The notes below the pieces were generated by a model. It did no database searches. It saw nothing but the letters and a program-made list of their open reading frames with translations, and had not been told where the DNA came from. The position numbers and the translations under genes were made by a program. From contig JBFICP010000157.1 in NCBI GenBank assembly GCA_041581935.1, forward strand, positions 1 to 7,384: 7,384 nucleotides of DNA. Direction: 5' to 3'. This stretch comes from JAABYT01 sp041581935 (GTDB lineage Bacteria > Pseudomonadota > Gammaproteobacteria > HK1). How positions within the stretch are numbered: position 1 is the stretch's first letter; each line of letters opens with the position of its first letter. Positions 1 through 6,259 of this stretch are shown in pieces.

Positions 1-134
1 CTCCGAATATCGCCCCCGAGTGACAACCGCTCGGCGGCGAACGCGCGAGTGGGCTGAGCTGGCTTGTTTCTCGTGCGCCGCGCCGGTCGTGATGTCTATT
101 GACCTTCATCTCGCGAAGCGTCGTTCGCGGCGAG

Positions 135-457
135 TTAGCGACTACCAATATCGAATGCGCTCGCCACCGCGACGGCAAGCGGACCGACCAGCGCTCCGAA
201 GCTGAAATTGACGATCGCTTCAACCAGGCCCTCCCGCCGGAGTGCCCTCGCCCCGAGCCGCACGCCCACCGCGACCGTGGCGAGCTGCGCACTCGATCGG
301 GCTCGTTGTGTGCCGCCTTTTCAATTGTCCGATATGCCGGGTTTGAAAGATACAGGGCCATGCTCAATATGGATAAGGCCAGGGTGGCGACAGGTGCAAT
401 AAACCGATCAGCGAAAGATGCAACCGAGTTCGGCGGAACCTCGTGTTTGTTTCCCAT
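135..457 (-). pseudogene. Frameshifted small two-helix membrane protein, function unknown
   Basis: I do not recognise this protein. Read from an ATG at 457, the minus strand gives a protein-like N-terminus (starting MGNKHEVPPNS) with a hydrophobic helix around residues 19-38 (FIAPVATLALSILSMALYL), then a polar stretch ending near NEPDR. After about position 290 that frame turns into Arg/Ser-rich text typical of a wrong frame. The neighbouring frame then becomes protein-like, with a second hydrophobic segment (FGALVGPLAVAVASAF) and a TAA stop at 135-137. The span is 323 bases, one short of a multiple of three. The shift must lie between about 280 and 320, because the second frame has a TGA at 321-323. 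No clear ribosome site precedes the ATG, and the first frame stays open back to about 587 without a start codon. It could be a decayed gene, a sequencing error, or chance. Confidence 0.38.
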
Positions 458-583
458 CGAGCGTAGCGAGAACGCGTGCCGGAGAGCTTGGATTTCGATT
501 TCGCCGTTGACCGCGACGCAATCGCACTTTACTTCAATGCCGCAGAGGAAGGCGCGCGGGTAACTCCGGGCACACGCCCACCT

Positions 584-1447
584 TCATGGCAGCGACGCCT
601 CGAGCGGAAATTCACGCTCGATGAGCGCCAATGTCCTTTCGATGAGAGCCTGCTTGGCGGCGCGCACGGGATACACGGCGTAAGCGTGATACACGGGCCG
701 TGGGGCATCGTTGACCACATGCAGGGTACCGGCGCCGAGCTCCGTGGCTACCATACGGGCCGGCAGATACGCCGCGCCGCCCCAGGTCTGCAAAAATGAC
801 AACGCCATCTTGGCCTGTCCCACGCGAACCCGCGGTTCCGGAGCATCCGGAAACATCCTGCGATGCTCGAGGGCGTGTCCCAGGCCCCAGTCGACCATGA
901 TGTAACCGTCCGCTAGCGCGCGCTCGGCCTCGTTAATCGGCTCAGTCGACACCATGACGAGCATGATCGAGGCAATCTCTTCGATGCGGAGCACTTCGAG
1001 CTGAGCCGGTTCCAGCATGATGGCGATGTCGAGCATGCCGTCCAGCAGTCGACGCGTGAGCACTTCGGGCGTGTGGGACTCGGCGCTAATGGCGAGACCC
1101 GGATAGCGGCGGTACAGCGCGTGCAGCCAATCCTGCAGCAAAACGTCCCACAGGCGCAGGCTTCCGCCGAGCGACAGCTGCTCGCCGAAACGCCCGGCAC
1201 TGACCTCCTGGCGCGCCTTTCGCCAGCCGGCCAGGAGCCTGTCGGCGTGCCTCAGCAGCCGGGCACCCTCGGGCGTCAACCGGATATCACGCCGCACGCG
1301 ATCGAAGAGCTTTACCCCGAGCAGGGTTTCGAGCTGCTTGATGCGCGCGCTGACGGCCGCCTGGGTGAGGTGCAGGGCCTCGGCGGCCCTGCCGAAATGG
1401 CGCGTGTGATTGAGCTCCAGAAAGGTCCGGAGCAACTCCAGATTCAT
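584..1447 (-). CDS. LysR-family transcriptional regulator, HdfR-like
   Basis: This is a DNA-binding transcription factor of 287 residues. The N-terminal winged helix-turn-helix covers about residues 1-60, with the LysR signature (FGRAAEALHLTQAAVSARI) near 18-36, followed by the effector-binding domain to the C-terminus. The opening (MNLELLRTFLEL, then TRHFGRAAEALHLTQ) and the following LFDRVRRDIRLTPEG segment resemble Escherichia coli HdfR, described as a repressor of the flagellar master operon flhDC. The length also fits (HdfR is about 279 residues). I start at the ATG at 1447 because homologues begin there; an in-frame TTG at 1474 would add nine poorly conserved residues. No good Shine-Dalgarno sequence is visible. 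The gene is divergent from the ECF sigma gene, the usual arrangement for a LysR regulator and a target, but flhDC is not in the window, so the HdfR role is only inferred from similarity. Confidence 0.9.
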   Translation of the reverse strand: MNLELLRTFLELNHTRHFGRAAEALHLTQAAVSARIKQLETLLGVKLFDRVRRDIRLTPEGARLLRHADRLLAGWRKARQEVSAGRFGEQLSLGGSLRLWDVLLQDWLHALYRRYPGLAISAESHTPEVLTRRLLDGMLDIAIMLEPAQLEVLRIEEIASIMLVMVSTEPINEAERALADGYIMVDWGLGHALEHRRMFPDAPEPRVRVGQAKMALSFLQTWGGAAYLPARMVATELGAGTLHVVNDAPRPVYHAYAVYPVRAAKQALIERTLALIEREFPLEASLP

Positions 1448-1544
1448 GGCGGCATTTAAACATATTTTTGTCAAATGGATAATTATTTTTAGGTTTATTT
1501 GTCATAGTCATCGCCTTAGGGTGCTCCGTTACACGGAGGCAGGC
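1448..1544. promoter_or_regulatory. Divergent AT-rich control region between LysR and sigma genes
   Basis: This 97-base gap contains a strongly AT-rich block (about 1453-1506) in otherwise GC-rich DNA, as expected for two divergent promoters. It holds the 8-bp palindrome ATAATTAT (1479-1486) and two copies of TTGTCA (1468-1473 and 1499-1504), 31 bp or about three helical turns apart. On the minus strand these read TGACAA; the first lies in a perfect TTGACA hexamer that is too close to the LysR start to be its -35. No convincing -35/-10 pair could be assigned in either direction. LysR autoregulation from here is inference from gene order. Confidence 0.5.
1535..1539 (+). promoter_or_regulatory. 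Ribosome binding site fixing the sigma factor start
   Basis: GGAGG lies five bases before the ATG at 1545. This selects that codon over in-frame starts further upstream, as far as 1410, which would run through the AT-rich promoter region and the LysR gene. Confidence 0.75.
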
Positions 1545-2177
1545 ATGACGGACGACATCGATGACGGCCGGGAACTGAGCGACGAGGCGCTCGTCGCGCG
1601 CGCCGCTGCCGGCGCAGGCCCGCGCCATCTGGAGCAGCTTCTGGATCGCTATCGCGCGCCGATTTTTCGGCGATGTCTCGCGGTGATCGGTCACCCCGAC
1701 GATGCGGAGGACATTACCCAGGAGGTATTGCTGCGGGTATTTCGCGGGCTCGACGGCTATCAGGGACGATCGAGCTTCCGCACCTGGTTGTACGCAATCG
1801 TCCGTAACGAGTGCTGTACATACGCTGCACGGCGCGAGCGACAGACGATGCCCGACGAGATCCGAATGAAGATAGCCTTGCACTTCGATCGCGAGAGCTA
1901 CATTCGCACCAGACCCGTGTCGCGCCGACAGCTGCACAGAATGTTCAGCAGAATGCCGCCCCGGGCGCGGGAAATCGTTCAGTTGAGGTATTTGCGGGAA
2001 ATGCCTCTGCCGAATATCGCCGGGCTCCTCGGTATGAGCCTCAGTGCGACCAAGATGAATCTTTATCGCGCGCTAGCGCTGGGGCGGCAGGTGATGGACG
2101 TCGCAGTAGCACGTTCGCGCAACGTGCAATCAATGAGCAGTGAGCGACTCGTCGACCGAATGGGCCCCACTCACTAA
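1545..2177 (+). CDS. ECF-family RNA polymerase sigma factor
   Basis: This 210-residue protein directs RNA polymerase to specific promoters. Region 2 spans about residues 34-100, with the core-binding and -10-recognition motif (DAEDITQEVLLRVF, 53-66) followed by FRTWLYAIVRNEC (78-90). Region 4 spans about 132-182: MPPRAREIVQLRYL (137-150), then a helix-turn-helix (LPNIAGLLGMSLSATKMNLYRA). Region 3 is absent, as in all group IV (ECF) sigmas. The linker contains HFDRES (113-118) and is otherwise unremarkable. Neither the upstream LysR gene nor the downstream convergent rimK looks like an anti-sigma factor, and no membrane or zinc-binding anti-sigma gene is adjacent. Control may therefore be transcriptional, perhaps by the divergent LysR protein, or through a distant partner; that is inference. 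The C-terminal tail of about 28 residues after region 4 carries no motif I recognise. Confidence 0.92.
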   Translation: MTDDIDDGRELSDEALVARAAAGAGPRHLEQLLDRYRAPIFRRCLAVIGHPDDAEDITQEVLLRVFRGLDGYQGRSSFRTWLYAIVRNECCTYAARRERQTMPDEIRMKIALHFDRESYIRTRPVSRRQLHRMFSRMPPRAREIVQLRYLREMPLPNIAGLLGMSLSATKMNLYRALALGRQVMDVAVARSRNVQSMSSERLVDRMGPTH

Positions 2178-2178
2178 A

Positions 2179-3084
2179 TCATCCCGTACCGCGGGTTTTC
2201 GTCCTGCCCTTCCTGGCATTTTTCTCGATGAACTCGATGACCAGGCCCGCGATGTCGCGTTGCGTGGCGTTTTCGATTCCTTCCAATCCGGGAGACGAAT
2301 TGACCTCGAGAACGACGGGCCCGTGGTTGGAACGCAGCAGGTCGACACCCGAGACGTTGAGGCCCATCTTCTTCGCCGCGCGAACCGCGACCGATCGTTC
2401 TTCCGGGGTGAGCTTGATGAGGCTGGCGGTGCCGCCGCGATGAAGATTTGAGCGAAATTCACCCTCCTTGCCCTGCCGTTTCATGGCCGCGACCACCTTG
2501 TCGCCGATAACGAAACAACGGAAGTCCGCCCCACCTGCTTCCTTGATGAATTCCTGCACCAGAAAGTTGGCGTTCAATCCGCGGAAGGCCTCGATCAGGC
2601 TCTCCGCTGCCTTTGGAGTCTCGGCGAGAACGACGCCCTTGCCCTGTGTGCTCTCGAGCAGCTTCACGACCAGCGGCGCCCCGTTGACTATCTTGATGAG
2701 ATCCTGGGTGCTGTCGGGTGAATTCGCAAACCCCGTGAGCGGCAGACCGACGCCGGCTCTCGCCAGAATCTGAAGCGAACGCAGCTTGTCCCTGGATCGG
2801 TTGATCGCGACCGACTCATTCAGAGGATAGGCACCCATCATCTCGAATTGGCGAAGCACGGCCGCGCCATAGAACGTGATCGAAGCACCAATACGCGGAA
2901 TCACTGCATCAAATGGCGGAAGCTCTTCGCCTTTGTAATGCACGCTGGGGTTATGAGACGCAATGTCCATGTAACACTTCAGCGTATTCAGCACTTGGAC
3001 TTCGTGATCGCGTTCGTGTGCGGCTTCGACGAGTCTCTTTGTCGAATAGAGCTTCGGATTTCGGGACAATATCGCAATTCTCAA
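2179..3084 (-). CDS. rimK: Ribosomal protein S6 modification protein RimK (ATP-grasp ligase)
   Basis: RimK is a cytoplasmic ATP-grasp ligase that adds glutamate residues to the C-terminus of ribosomal protein S6. The 301 residues match the family length (E. coli about 300). The N-terminal domain opens MRIAILSRNPKLYSTKRL and includes the pre-ATP-grasp signature DAVIPRIGASITFYG (59-73) and PLNESVAI (87-94). The ATP-grasp core has the glycine-rich loop LLESTQGKGVVLAE (142-155), the hinge LVQEFIKEAGGADFRC (175-190), the basic FRSNLHRGG (210-218) and the metal-binding LEVNSSPGLEGIE (259-271). The start is TTG at 3084, five bases after a strong GGAGG. The basic tail (KNARKGRTKTRG) is close to the C-terminus. 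The retropepsin-like protease gene often found beside rimK is not present here. The sigma gene ends one base away on the other strand. Confidence 0.96.
   Translation of the reverse strand: MRIAILSRNPKLYSTKRLVEAAHERDHEVQVLNTLKCYMDIASHNPSVHYKGEELPPFDAVIPRIGASITFYGAAVLRQFEMMGAYPLNESVAINRSRDKLRSLQILARAGVGLPLTGFANSPDSTQDLIKIVNGAPLVVKLLESTQGKGVVLAETPKAAESLIEAFRGLNANFLVQEFIKEAGGADFRCFVIGDKVVAAMKRQGKEGEFRSNLHRGGTASLIKLTPEERSVAVRAAKKMGLNVSGVDLLRSNHGPVVLEVNSSPGLEGIENATQRDIAGLVIEFIEKNARKGRTKTRGTG
2183..2199 (+). terminator. Possible short terminator for the sigma gene
   Basis: CCCG (2183-2186) and CGGG (2192-2195) can pair around a five-base loop and are followed by TTTT (2196-2199), just after the sigma stop codon. 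The stem is only four base pairs and lies inside the 3' end of rimK, so it may be fortuitous. Confidence 0.25.
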
Positions 3085-3089
3085 GTGTG

Positions 3090-3094
3090 CCTCC
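3090..3094 (-). promoter_or_regulatory. Ribosome binding site supporting the rimK TTG start
   Basis: On the minus strand GGAGG is followed by CACAC and then the TTG start codon. The spacing is ideal and no competing ATG fits the family N-terminus, so the unusual start codon is well supported. The perfect 10-bp palindrome GCGAATTCGC (3096-3105) abuts it upstream. Confidence 0.7.
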
Positions 3095-3144
3095 CGCGAA
3101 TTCGCTGATGCCTGGGTGGATGGGTCAAATGATTAAACGAGCAA

Positions 3145-3180
3145 GGCGCCGGCCTGGGATGGCCGACACCTGCTGGCGCC
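3145..3180 (-). repeat. Nested inverted repeat in the rimK leader
   Basis: GGCGCC occurs at 3145-3150 and 3175-3180. Inside it, GGCC at 3151-3154 can pair with GGCC at 3161-3164 around a six-base loop. On the rimK-sense strand this gives a 10-bp GC-rich stem interrupted by a 10-base bulge on one side. No T-run follows, so it is not a simple intrinsic terminator. It could be a leader RNA structure or a protein-binding site. Confidence 0.4.
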
Positions 3181-3255
3181 CGATTCCCCGCCTCTCTTAT
3201 TAGTTAGACTGGGTATATTATCGCTCGGTCACATTTTTTTCCCCGACTCCCCGAA

Positions 3256-3894
3256 TCAGCCGAGCCGCGGGCGCGCCTTTTCCATGCTTTTGCGGTTCTT
3301 GATGCGATCCCACCATGCCGCGAGTCCCGGTTTGTTCTTGAGAATGCCTTTGCTTTCCGGCGTATCGGCGAAATAGGTAAAAATCGGGGCGAGATGCAGA
3401 TCGGCCAGACTCAGGCTGTCACCCGCCAGATACTCCCGATCACCGAGAAGTCGGTCGAGCTCGCCCATGCTCTTGTCCACCTCGGGAATTGCGGCCTTTA
3501 TGACGGACTCGTCGGCCGTGCCGCCGAGCAAGGGCTGCACCAGTCGCTGAATCACGAGCGACCCGACCGTGGGCTTGTAAGTGTATGAATCAATTATCGA
3601 AATAATCTGGGTCATGCGCGCGCGCGCGGCCGCGTCAGAAGGCTGCAGGGCCGGTCCGTCGAATGCCTCGTCGACGTAGCGCTCGATGGCGGGCGTTTCG
3701 TAGATCGTCAGTCCATCGTGCTCGAAGGCGGGCACTTTTCCGAAGGGGTGGCGCGCCAGATGCTCCTTGGGCATGCCGCCGCTGATGAAATCCACGTCCA
3801 CCAAATCGTAATCGACGCCCTTTTCCTCCAACGTCAGGCGCGCGGCGCTTGCATAAGTGCTGTATCCAGGGCCGTACAGGATGGGCTTTGCCAT
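3256..3894 (-). CDS. Glutathione S-transferase family protein
   Basis: This 212-residue protein has the two-domain cytosolic GST fold. The thioredoxin-like N-terminal domain (about 1-78) opens with LYGPGYSTYASAARLTLEEKG, whose Tyr/Ser residues at 8-14 are candidates for the glutathione-activating residue. It includes the cis-proline motif KVPAF (53-57) and the glutamyl-binding ET (66-67, in IYETPAI). The helical C-terminal domain carries the conserved N-capping box region (GDSLSLADLHLAPI, 158-171). It probably conjugates or reduces electrophiles with glutathione in the cytoplasm; the subclass and substrate cannot be read from sequence. The ATG at 3894 matches the family start and is preceded by a purine-rich GGAGAGAG. 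An in-frame start 35 codons further upstream would cross the intergenic palindrome and is unlikely. It lies 91 bases downstream of the EamA transporter gene on the same strand. Confidence 0.93.
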   Translation of the reverse strand: MAKPILYGPGYSTYASAARLTLEEKGVDYDLVDVDFISGGMPKEHLARHPFGKVPAFEHDGLTIYETPAIERYVDEAFDGPALQPSDAAARARMTQIISIIDSYTYKPTVGSLVIQRLVQPLLGGTADESVIKAAIPEVDKSMGELDRLLGDREYLAGDSLSLADLHLAPIFTYFADTPESKGILKNKPGLAAWWDRIKNRKSMEKARPRLG

Positions 3895-3965
3895 TTTCTC
3901 TCTCCATTGAATGTGTTTGTAATTCCCAATGAGGACGCTGCCGTCGGCGGCACTTCGATTCAGTC

Positions 3966-3981
3966 GCGACCTCGAGGTCGC
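3966..3981. promoter_or_regulatory. Perfect 16-bp palindrome between eamA-type and GST genes
   Basis: GCGACCTCGAGGTCGC is identical to its own reverse complement. It sits five bases beyond the transporter stop codon and about 70 bases before the GST start. It could be an operator for a dimeric repressor or a tight RNA hairpin (6-bp stem, TCGA loop) separating the two genes. No T-run follows on the minus strand, which argues against an intrinsic terminator. Confidence 0.45.
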
Positions 3982-3985
3982 TCGA

Positions 3986-4840
3986 TTATAAGTCCCCAAG
4001 GCGCATCAGCACGATCCCGGCGGCGACCAGAATCGCCGCCGCGATGCGCAGTGATCCGACGCGCTCCTTCAACACCAGCGCGCCGATGAAAGCGGCGAAT
4101 ATGACGCTCGTTTCGCGCAATGCGGACACCGAAGCCATCGCACCGAGACTCATGGCCCAGATGACCAGGGCGTACGCTGCGAACTGGAGCACACCGCTCG
4201 AGCACCCGGTACGCCAGTTCTGCGCGAGCGCCGCGACGAGCTGGCGGCGTCTCACCCGGAGCGTGAAAAAGATAATGGGGAAGCCGTCGAGAATCATGAG
4301 CCACACGATGTAACCGAGGGCATGACCCGCACGGCGCACGCCCATTCCATCGGCGAGGGTATAAGCGGCGATGAACACGGCGGTCCCGGCGGCGTAGGCG
4401 ATTGGGCGGCGATCGCCGCGCCACGGCATGCCGGCTTCGAAGGCGAGGCTGGCGATCCCGGCGCAGGCGAGCGCCACTCCCGCCAAGCCCCACGGCGATG
4501 GCACCTCGTCGGCGAAAGCCGCCGCGAGGGCGGCAACCAGCAGCGGAGAAAGTCCGCGGGCCAATGGATACACGTGGCTCAGATCGCCGACCCGGTAGGC
4601 GTGAATGAGGAAGAAGTAGTACCCGGTATGCAGCATCACGGAGGCCAGCAGGAACGGCCAGCTCGCAGGTAACGGCATTGGAACGAAGGGCAGTATTAAT
4701 AAGGAGACGACAATCCCGGTGCCGTTGGCGAGCGCGAGCACCACCAGGCGATCGTCGCCGGCCTTCACGAGCGCGTTCCAGGCGGCGTGCAGGAAGGCCG
4801 CGAGCAGCACCAGCGCGGCGACCTCGATGGGTAACGTCAT
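3986..4840 (-). CDS. EamA/DMT-superfamily inner-membrane transporter
   Basis: This 284-residue hydrophobic protein shows the two tandem EamA repeats of drug/metabolite transporters, about 1-135 and 145-282, with roughly ten membrane helices in total. The first helix carries LLAAFLHAAWNALVKAG, a conserved EamA start. The end of the first repeat (HVYPLARGLSPLLVAALAA, about 89-107) and the second-repeat segment (ALRETSVIFAAFIGALVLKE) are the family's most recognisable stretches. Such proteins export amino acids, metabolites or drugs; the substrate is not predictable here. The ATG at 4840 fits homologues, but it has only pyrimidine-rich sequence in front and no Shine-Dalgarno site, so translation may be weak. 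It precedes the GST gene by 91 bases, so co-transcription is possible, and lies behind the dehydrogenase gene on the same strand. Confidence 0.93.
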   Translation of the reverse strand: MTLPIEVAALVLLAAFLHAAWNALVKAGDDRLVVLALANGTGIVVSLLILPFVPMPLPASWPFLLASVMLHTGYYFFLIHAYRVGDLSHVYPLARGLSPLLVAALAAAFADEVPSPWGLAGVALACAGIASLAFEAGMPWRGDRRPIAYAAGTAVFIAAYTLADGMGVRRAGHALGYIVWLMILDGFPIIFFTLRVRRRQLVAALAQNWRTGCSSGVLQFAAYALVIWAMSLGAMASVSALRETSVIFAAFIGALVLKERVGSLRIAAAILVAAGIVLMRLGDL

Positions 4841-4876
4841 GGACGGGGGGTGACGGGTCGGTCGCCGCGGCGGCGG

Positions 4877-4901
4877 AAAAAATCCCGCTCGCGTGACGGA
4901 A
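4877..4901 (-). terminator. Possible intrinsic terminator behind the dehydrogenase region
   Basis: On the minus strand TTCCG can pair with CGGGA (five pairs, one of them G-T) around a nine-base loop and is followed at once by TTTTTT. It would end transcripts from the dehydrogenase before the transporter gene. The stem is short, so support is modest. Confidence 0.3.
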
Positions 4902-4930
4902 TTCTCGGTTTACGTCCGTTTGTAAGCGTT

Positions 4931-4944
4931 GTCACGCAGGTGAC
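4931..4944. repeat. Short inverted repeat upstream of the transporter gene
   Basis: GTCAC and GTGAC flank a four-base spacer (GCAG). On the minus strand the GTGACA that includes one arm resembles a -35 element, with a poor TAAACC -10 match 17 bases later. This makes it a possible promoter/operator for the EamA-type gene, at low confidence. Confidence 0.25.
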
Positions 4945-4984
4945 CCGCTAAATGGCTCAAGATCCCCCCCCTGTGTCCGATACT

Positions 4985-5093
4985 TCAAGCGGACGCCGCT
5001 GCTATGGCACCACGTCGGAGGCGGCCGACGCATGCATATTCAGTGGCGGCGTCCAACTTCTCTCCTCCATCGAGAGCGCGTGGGTACGAGCGG
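4985..5093 (-). pseudogene. Decayed tandem copy of the dehydrogenase 3' end
   Basis: The 15-mer CTGCTATGGCACCAC at 5108-5122, inside the last codons of the dehydrogenase, recurs exactly at 4999-5013. In both places the minus-strand frame continues GAIA, then four codons, then TGA, so the stop codons are also 109 bases apart. Beyond the 15-mer a one-base gap restores a further match (GGCGG, four bases, CGC). Read with that frameshift, the copy resembles a dehydrogenase C-terminus: a TP pair, Met and Ala in the same order (SWTPPLNMHASAASDV, then GAIAAASA), against HTPDMGGKAGTADLG and GAIAEALG. It looks like a diverged duplicate tail rather than a working gene. A 23-codon ORF starting TTG at 5056 behind GGAGGAG ends at the same TGA and may or may not be translated. 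Confidence 0.45.
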
Positions 5094-6155
5094 TCAGCCG
5101 AGCGCTTCTGCTATGGCACCACCCAGATCGGCGGTGCCCGCCTTGCCCCCCATGTCCGGGGTGTGCAGAGCCGGTTCCGCGAGGACGGTCTCGATGGCCT
5201 CCTCCACAGCCTTCGCAGCCTCGGGGTGGCCGAGATGCTCGAGCATCATGGCGCCGGACCAGATCTGACCGATAGGGTTGGCGATGCCCGAGCCGGCTAT
5301 GTCGGGCGCCGAGCCGTGAACCGGCTCGAACATGGATGGGAACTCCCGGGGCGGATTGATATTGGCGCCGGGGGCGATGCCGATGGTGCCGGCTACTGCC
5401 GGTCCGAGGTCGGACAGAATGTCGCCGAACAGGTTGCTGCCGACGACCACGTCGAACCAGTCGGGGTGCAGCACGAAGTGGGCGGTGAGGATGTCGATAT
5501 GATATTGATCGGTGCGGATGTCGGGGTACTCGCTGGAGATGACGCGAAAGCGTTCGTCCCAGTACGGCATGGTGTGGGTGATGCCGTTGGACTTGGTCGC
5601 CGATGTCACGTGCCGGGCCTCGCGCGTGCCCGCGAGCTCGAAAGCGTAGCGCATGACTCTGTCGACGCCTTTTCGCGTGAATACCGTCTCTTTCATCACC
5701 AGCTCGTTTTCGGTGCCTTCGTAAAGACGGCCACCGATTTCGGAGTACTCGCCCTCGACGTTCTCGCGAACGACATAAAAATCGATGTCGGCGGCGCCCC
5801 GGTCGCGAAGCGGCGAGACGATACCGTTCAGGAGCCGCACCGGACGAAGATTGATGTACTGCTGAAAGCTTCGGCGAATCGGGATCAACAGGCCCCACAG
5901 AGACACGTGATCGGGCACTCCCGGAAATCCCACGGCGCCGAGAAAGATGGCATCGTGGCCACCAATCTGCTCGATGCCGTCCTCGGGCATCATGCGACCG
6001 GTGCGCGCGTAGTGCTCGCAGCTCCAGGGAAATTCGTCGAATTGGAACTCGATGCCGAAACGGCGTCCCGCCGCCTCGAGAACCCGGATACCCTCGGGCA
6101 CGACCTCCCTGCCGATTCCGTCGCCCGGAATGACGGCGATGCGATGCTTGCTCAT
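5094..6155 (-). CDS. dmlA: Tartrate / D-malate dehydrogenase (decarboxylating), TtuC/DmlA type
   Basis: This 353-residue enzyme belongs to the NAD-dependent beta-hydroxyacid oxidative decarboxylases (isocitrate and isopropylmalate dehydrogenase fold). It most resembles the tartrate/D-malate branch, which converts D-malate to pyruvate and CO2 or oxidises tartrate, in the cytoplasm. Visible motifs are GDGIG (11-15), the branch-typical PDHVSLWGLLIPIRR (81-95), NLRPVR (102-107), VVRENVEGEYSEIGGR (128-143), SATKSNG with the catalytic lysine at 188, the metal-binding aspartates at 221 and in NLFGDILSD (241-249), and EPVHGSAPDIAG (277-288). SLWG and RENVEGEYS separate it from LeuB and Icd. The exact substrate is not certain, so the gene symbol is provisional; ttuC is the alternative. 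E. coli dmlA sits beside the LysR gene dmlR; here no such regulator is adjacent, and the divergent neighbour is a GGDEF gene 104 bases away. Confidence 0.92.
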   Translation of the reverse strand: MSKHRIAVIPGDGIGREVVPEGIRVLEAAGRRFGIEFQFDEFPWSCEHYARTGRMMPEDGIEQIGGHDAIFLGAVGFPGVPDHVSLWGLLIPIRRSFQQYINLRPVRLLNGIVSPLRDRGAADIDFYVVRENVEGEYSEIGGRLYEGTENELVMKETVFTRKGVDRVMRYAFELAGTREARHVTSATKSNGITHTMPYWDERFRVISSEYPDIRTDQYHIDILTAHFVLHPDWFDVVVGSNLFGDILSDLGPAVAGTIGIAPGANINPPREFPSMFEPVHGSAPDIAGSGIANPIGQIWSGAMMLEHLGHPEAAKAVEEAIETVLAEPALHTPDMGGKAGTADLGGAIAEALG

Positions 6156-6259
6156 CTATCTCTGCCTCGAATGCGTGCGCCGCGCGCGCCCATCTACCCA
6201 CTGCGTGATCGCCGGGAGTTTAACCAAGGCGCGCCGAACTGTCATGGCGGGAACTTCTG
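6156..6259. promoter_or_regulatory. Divergent intergenic region, dehydrogenase and GGDEF genes
   Basis: These 104 bases must hold the start signals for both divergent genes, but I cannot assign a -35/-10 pair. The region has a GC-alternating stretch (about 6172-6190) and the palindrome GGCGCGCC (6228-6235). A stop codon at 6221-6223 in the GGDEF frame limits how far upstream that gene could start. Confidence 0.35.

Noticed and set aside
99..563. A 154-codon plus-strand frame at the left edge
   Set aside because: Its product is Arg-rich and shows no domain. The minus-strand membrane-helix reading is more protein-like. Nothing else is supported in 1-134 or 458-583.
1466..1474. Perfect TTGACA hexamer on the minus strand ahead of the LysR gene
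   Set aside because: A -10 at normal spacing would fall at the start codon, so it is not usable as the -35 for the ATG at 1447.
1287..1937. A 216-codon minus-strand frame spanning parts of the LysR and sigma genes
   Set aside because: It crosses the AT-rich control region and is out of frame with both clearly identified genes.
3613..3632. Alternating CG run suggesting Z-DNA
   Set aside because: It is explained by Ala/Arg codons (AARARM region) of the GST gene.
6249..6257. GGGAACTTC resembling an ECF-type -35 element
   Set aside because: It lies within a few bases of the GGDEF start codon, too close to drive that gene, and no matching -10 follows.
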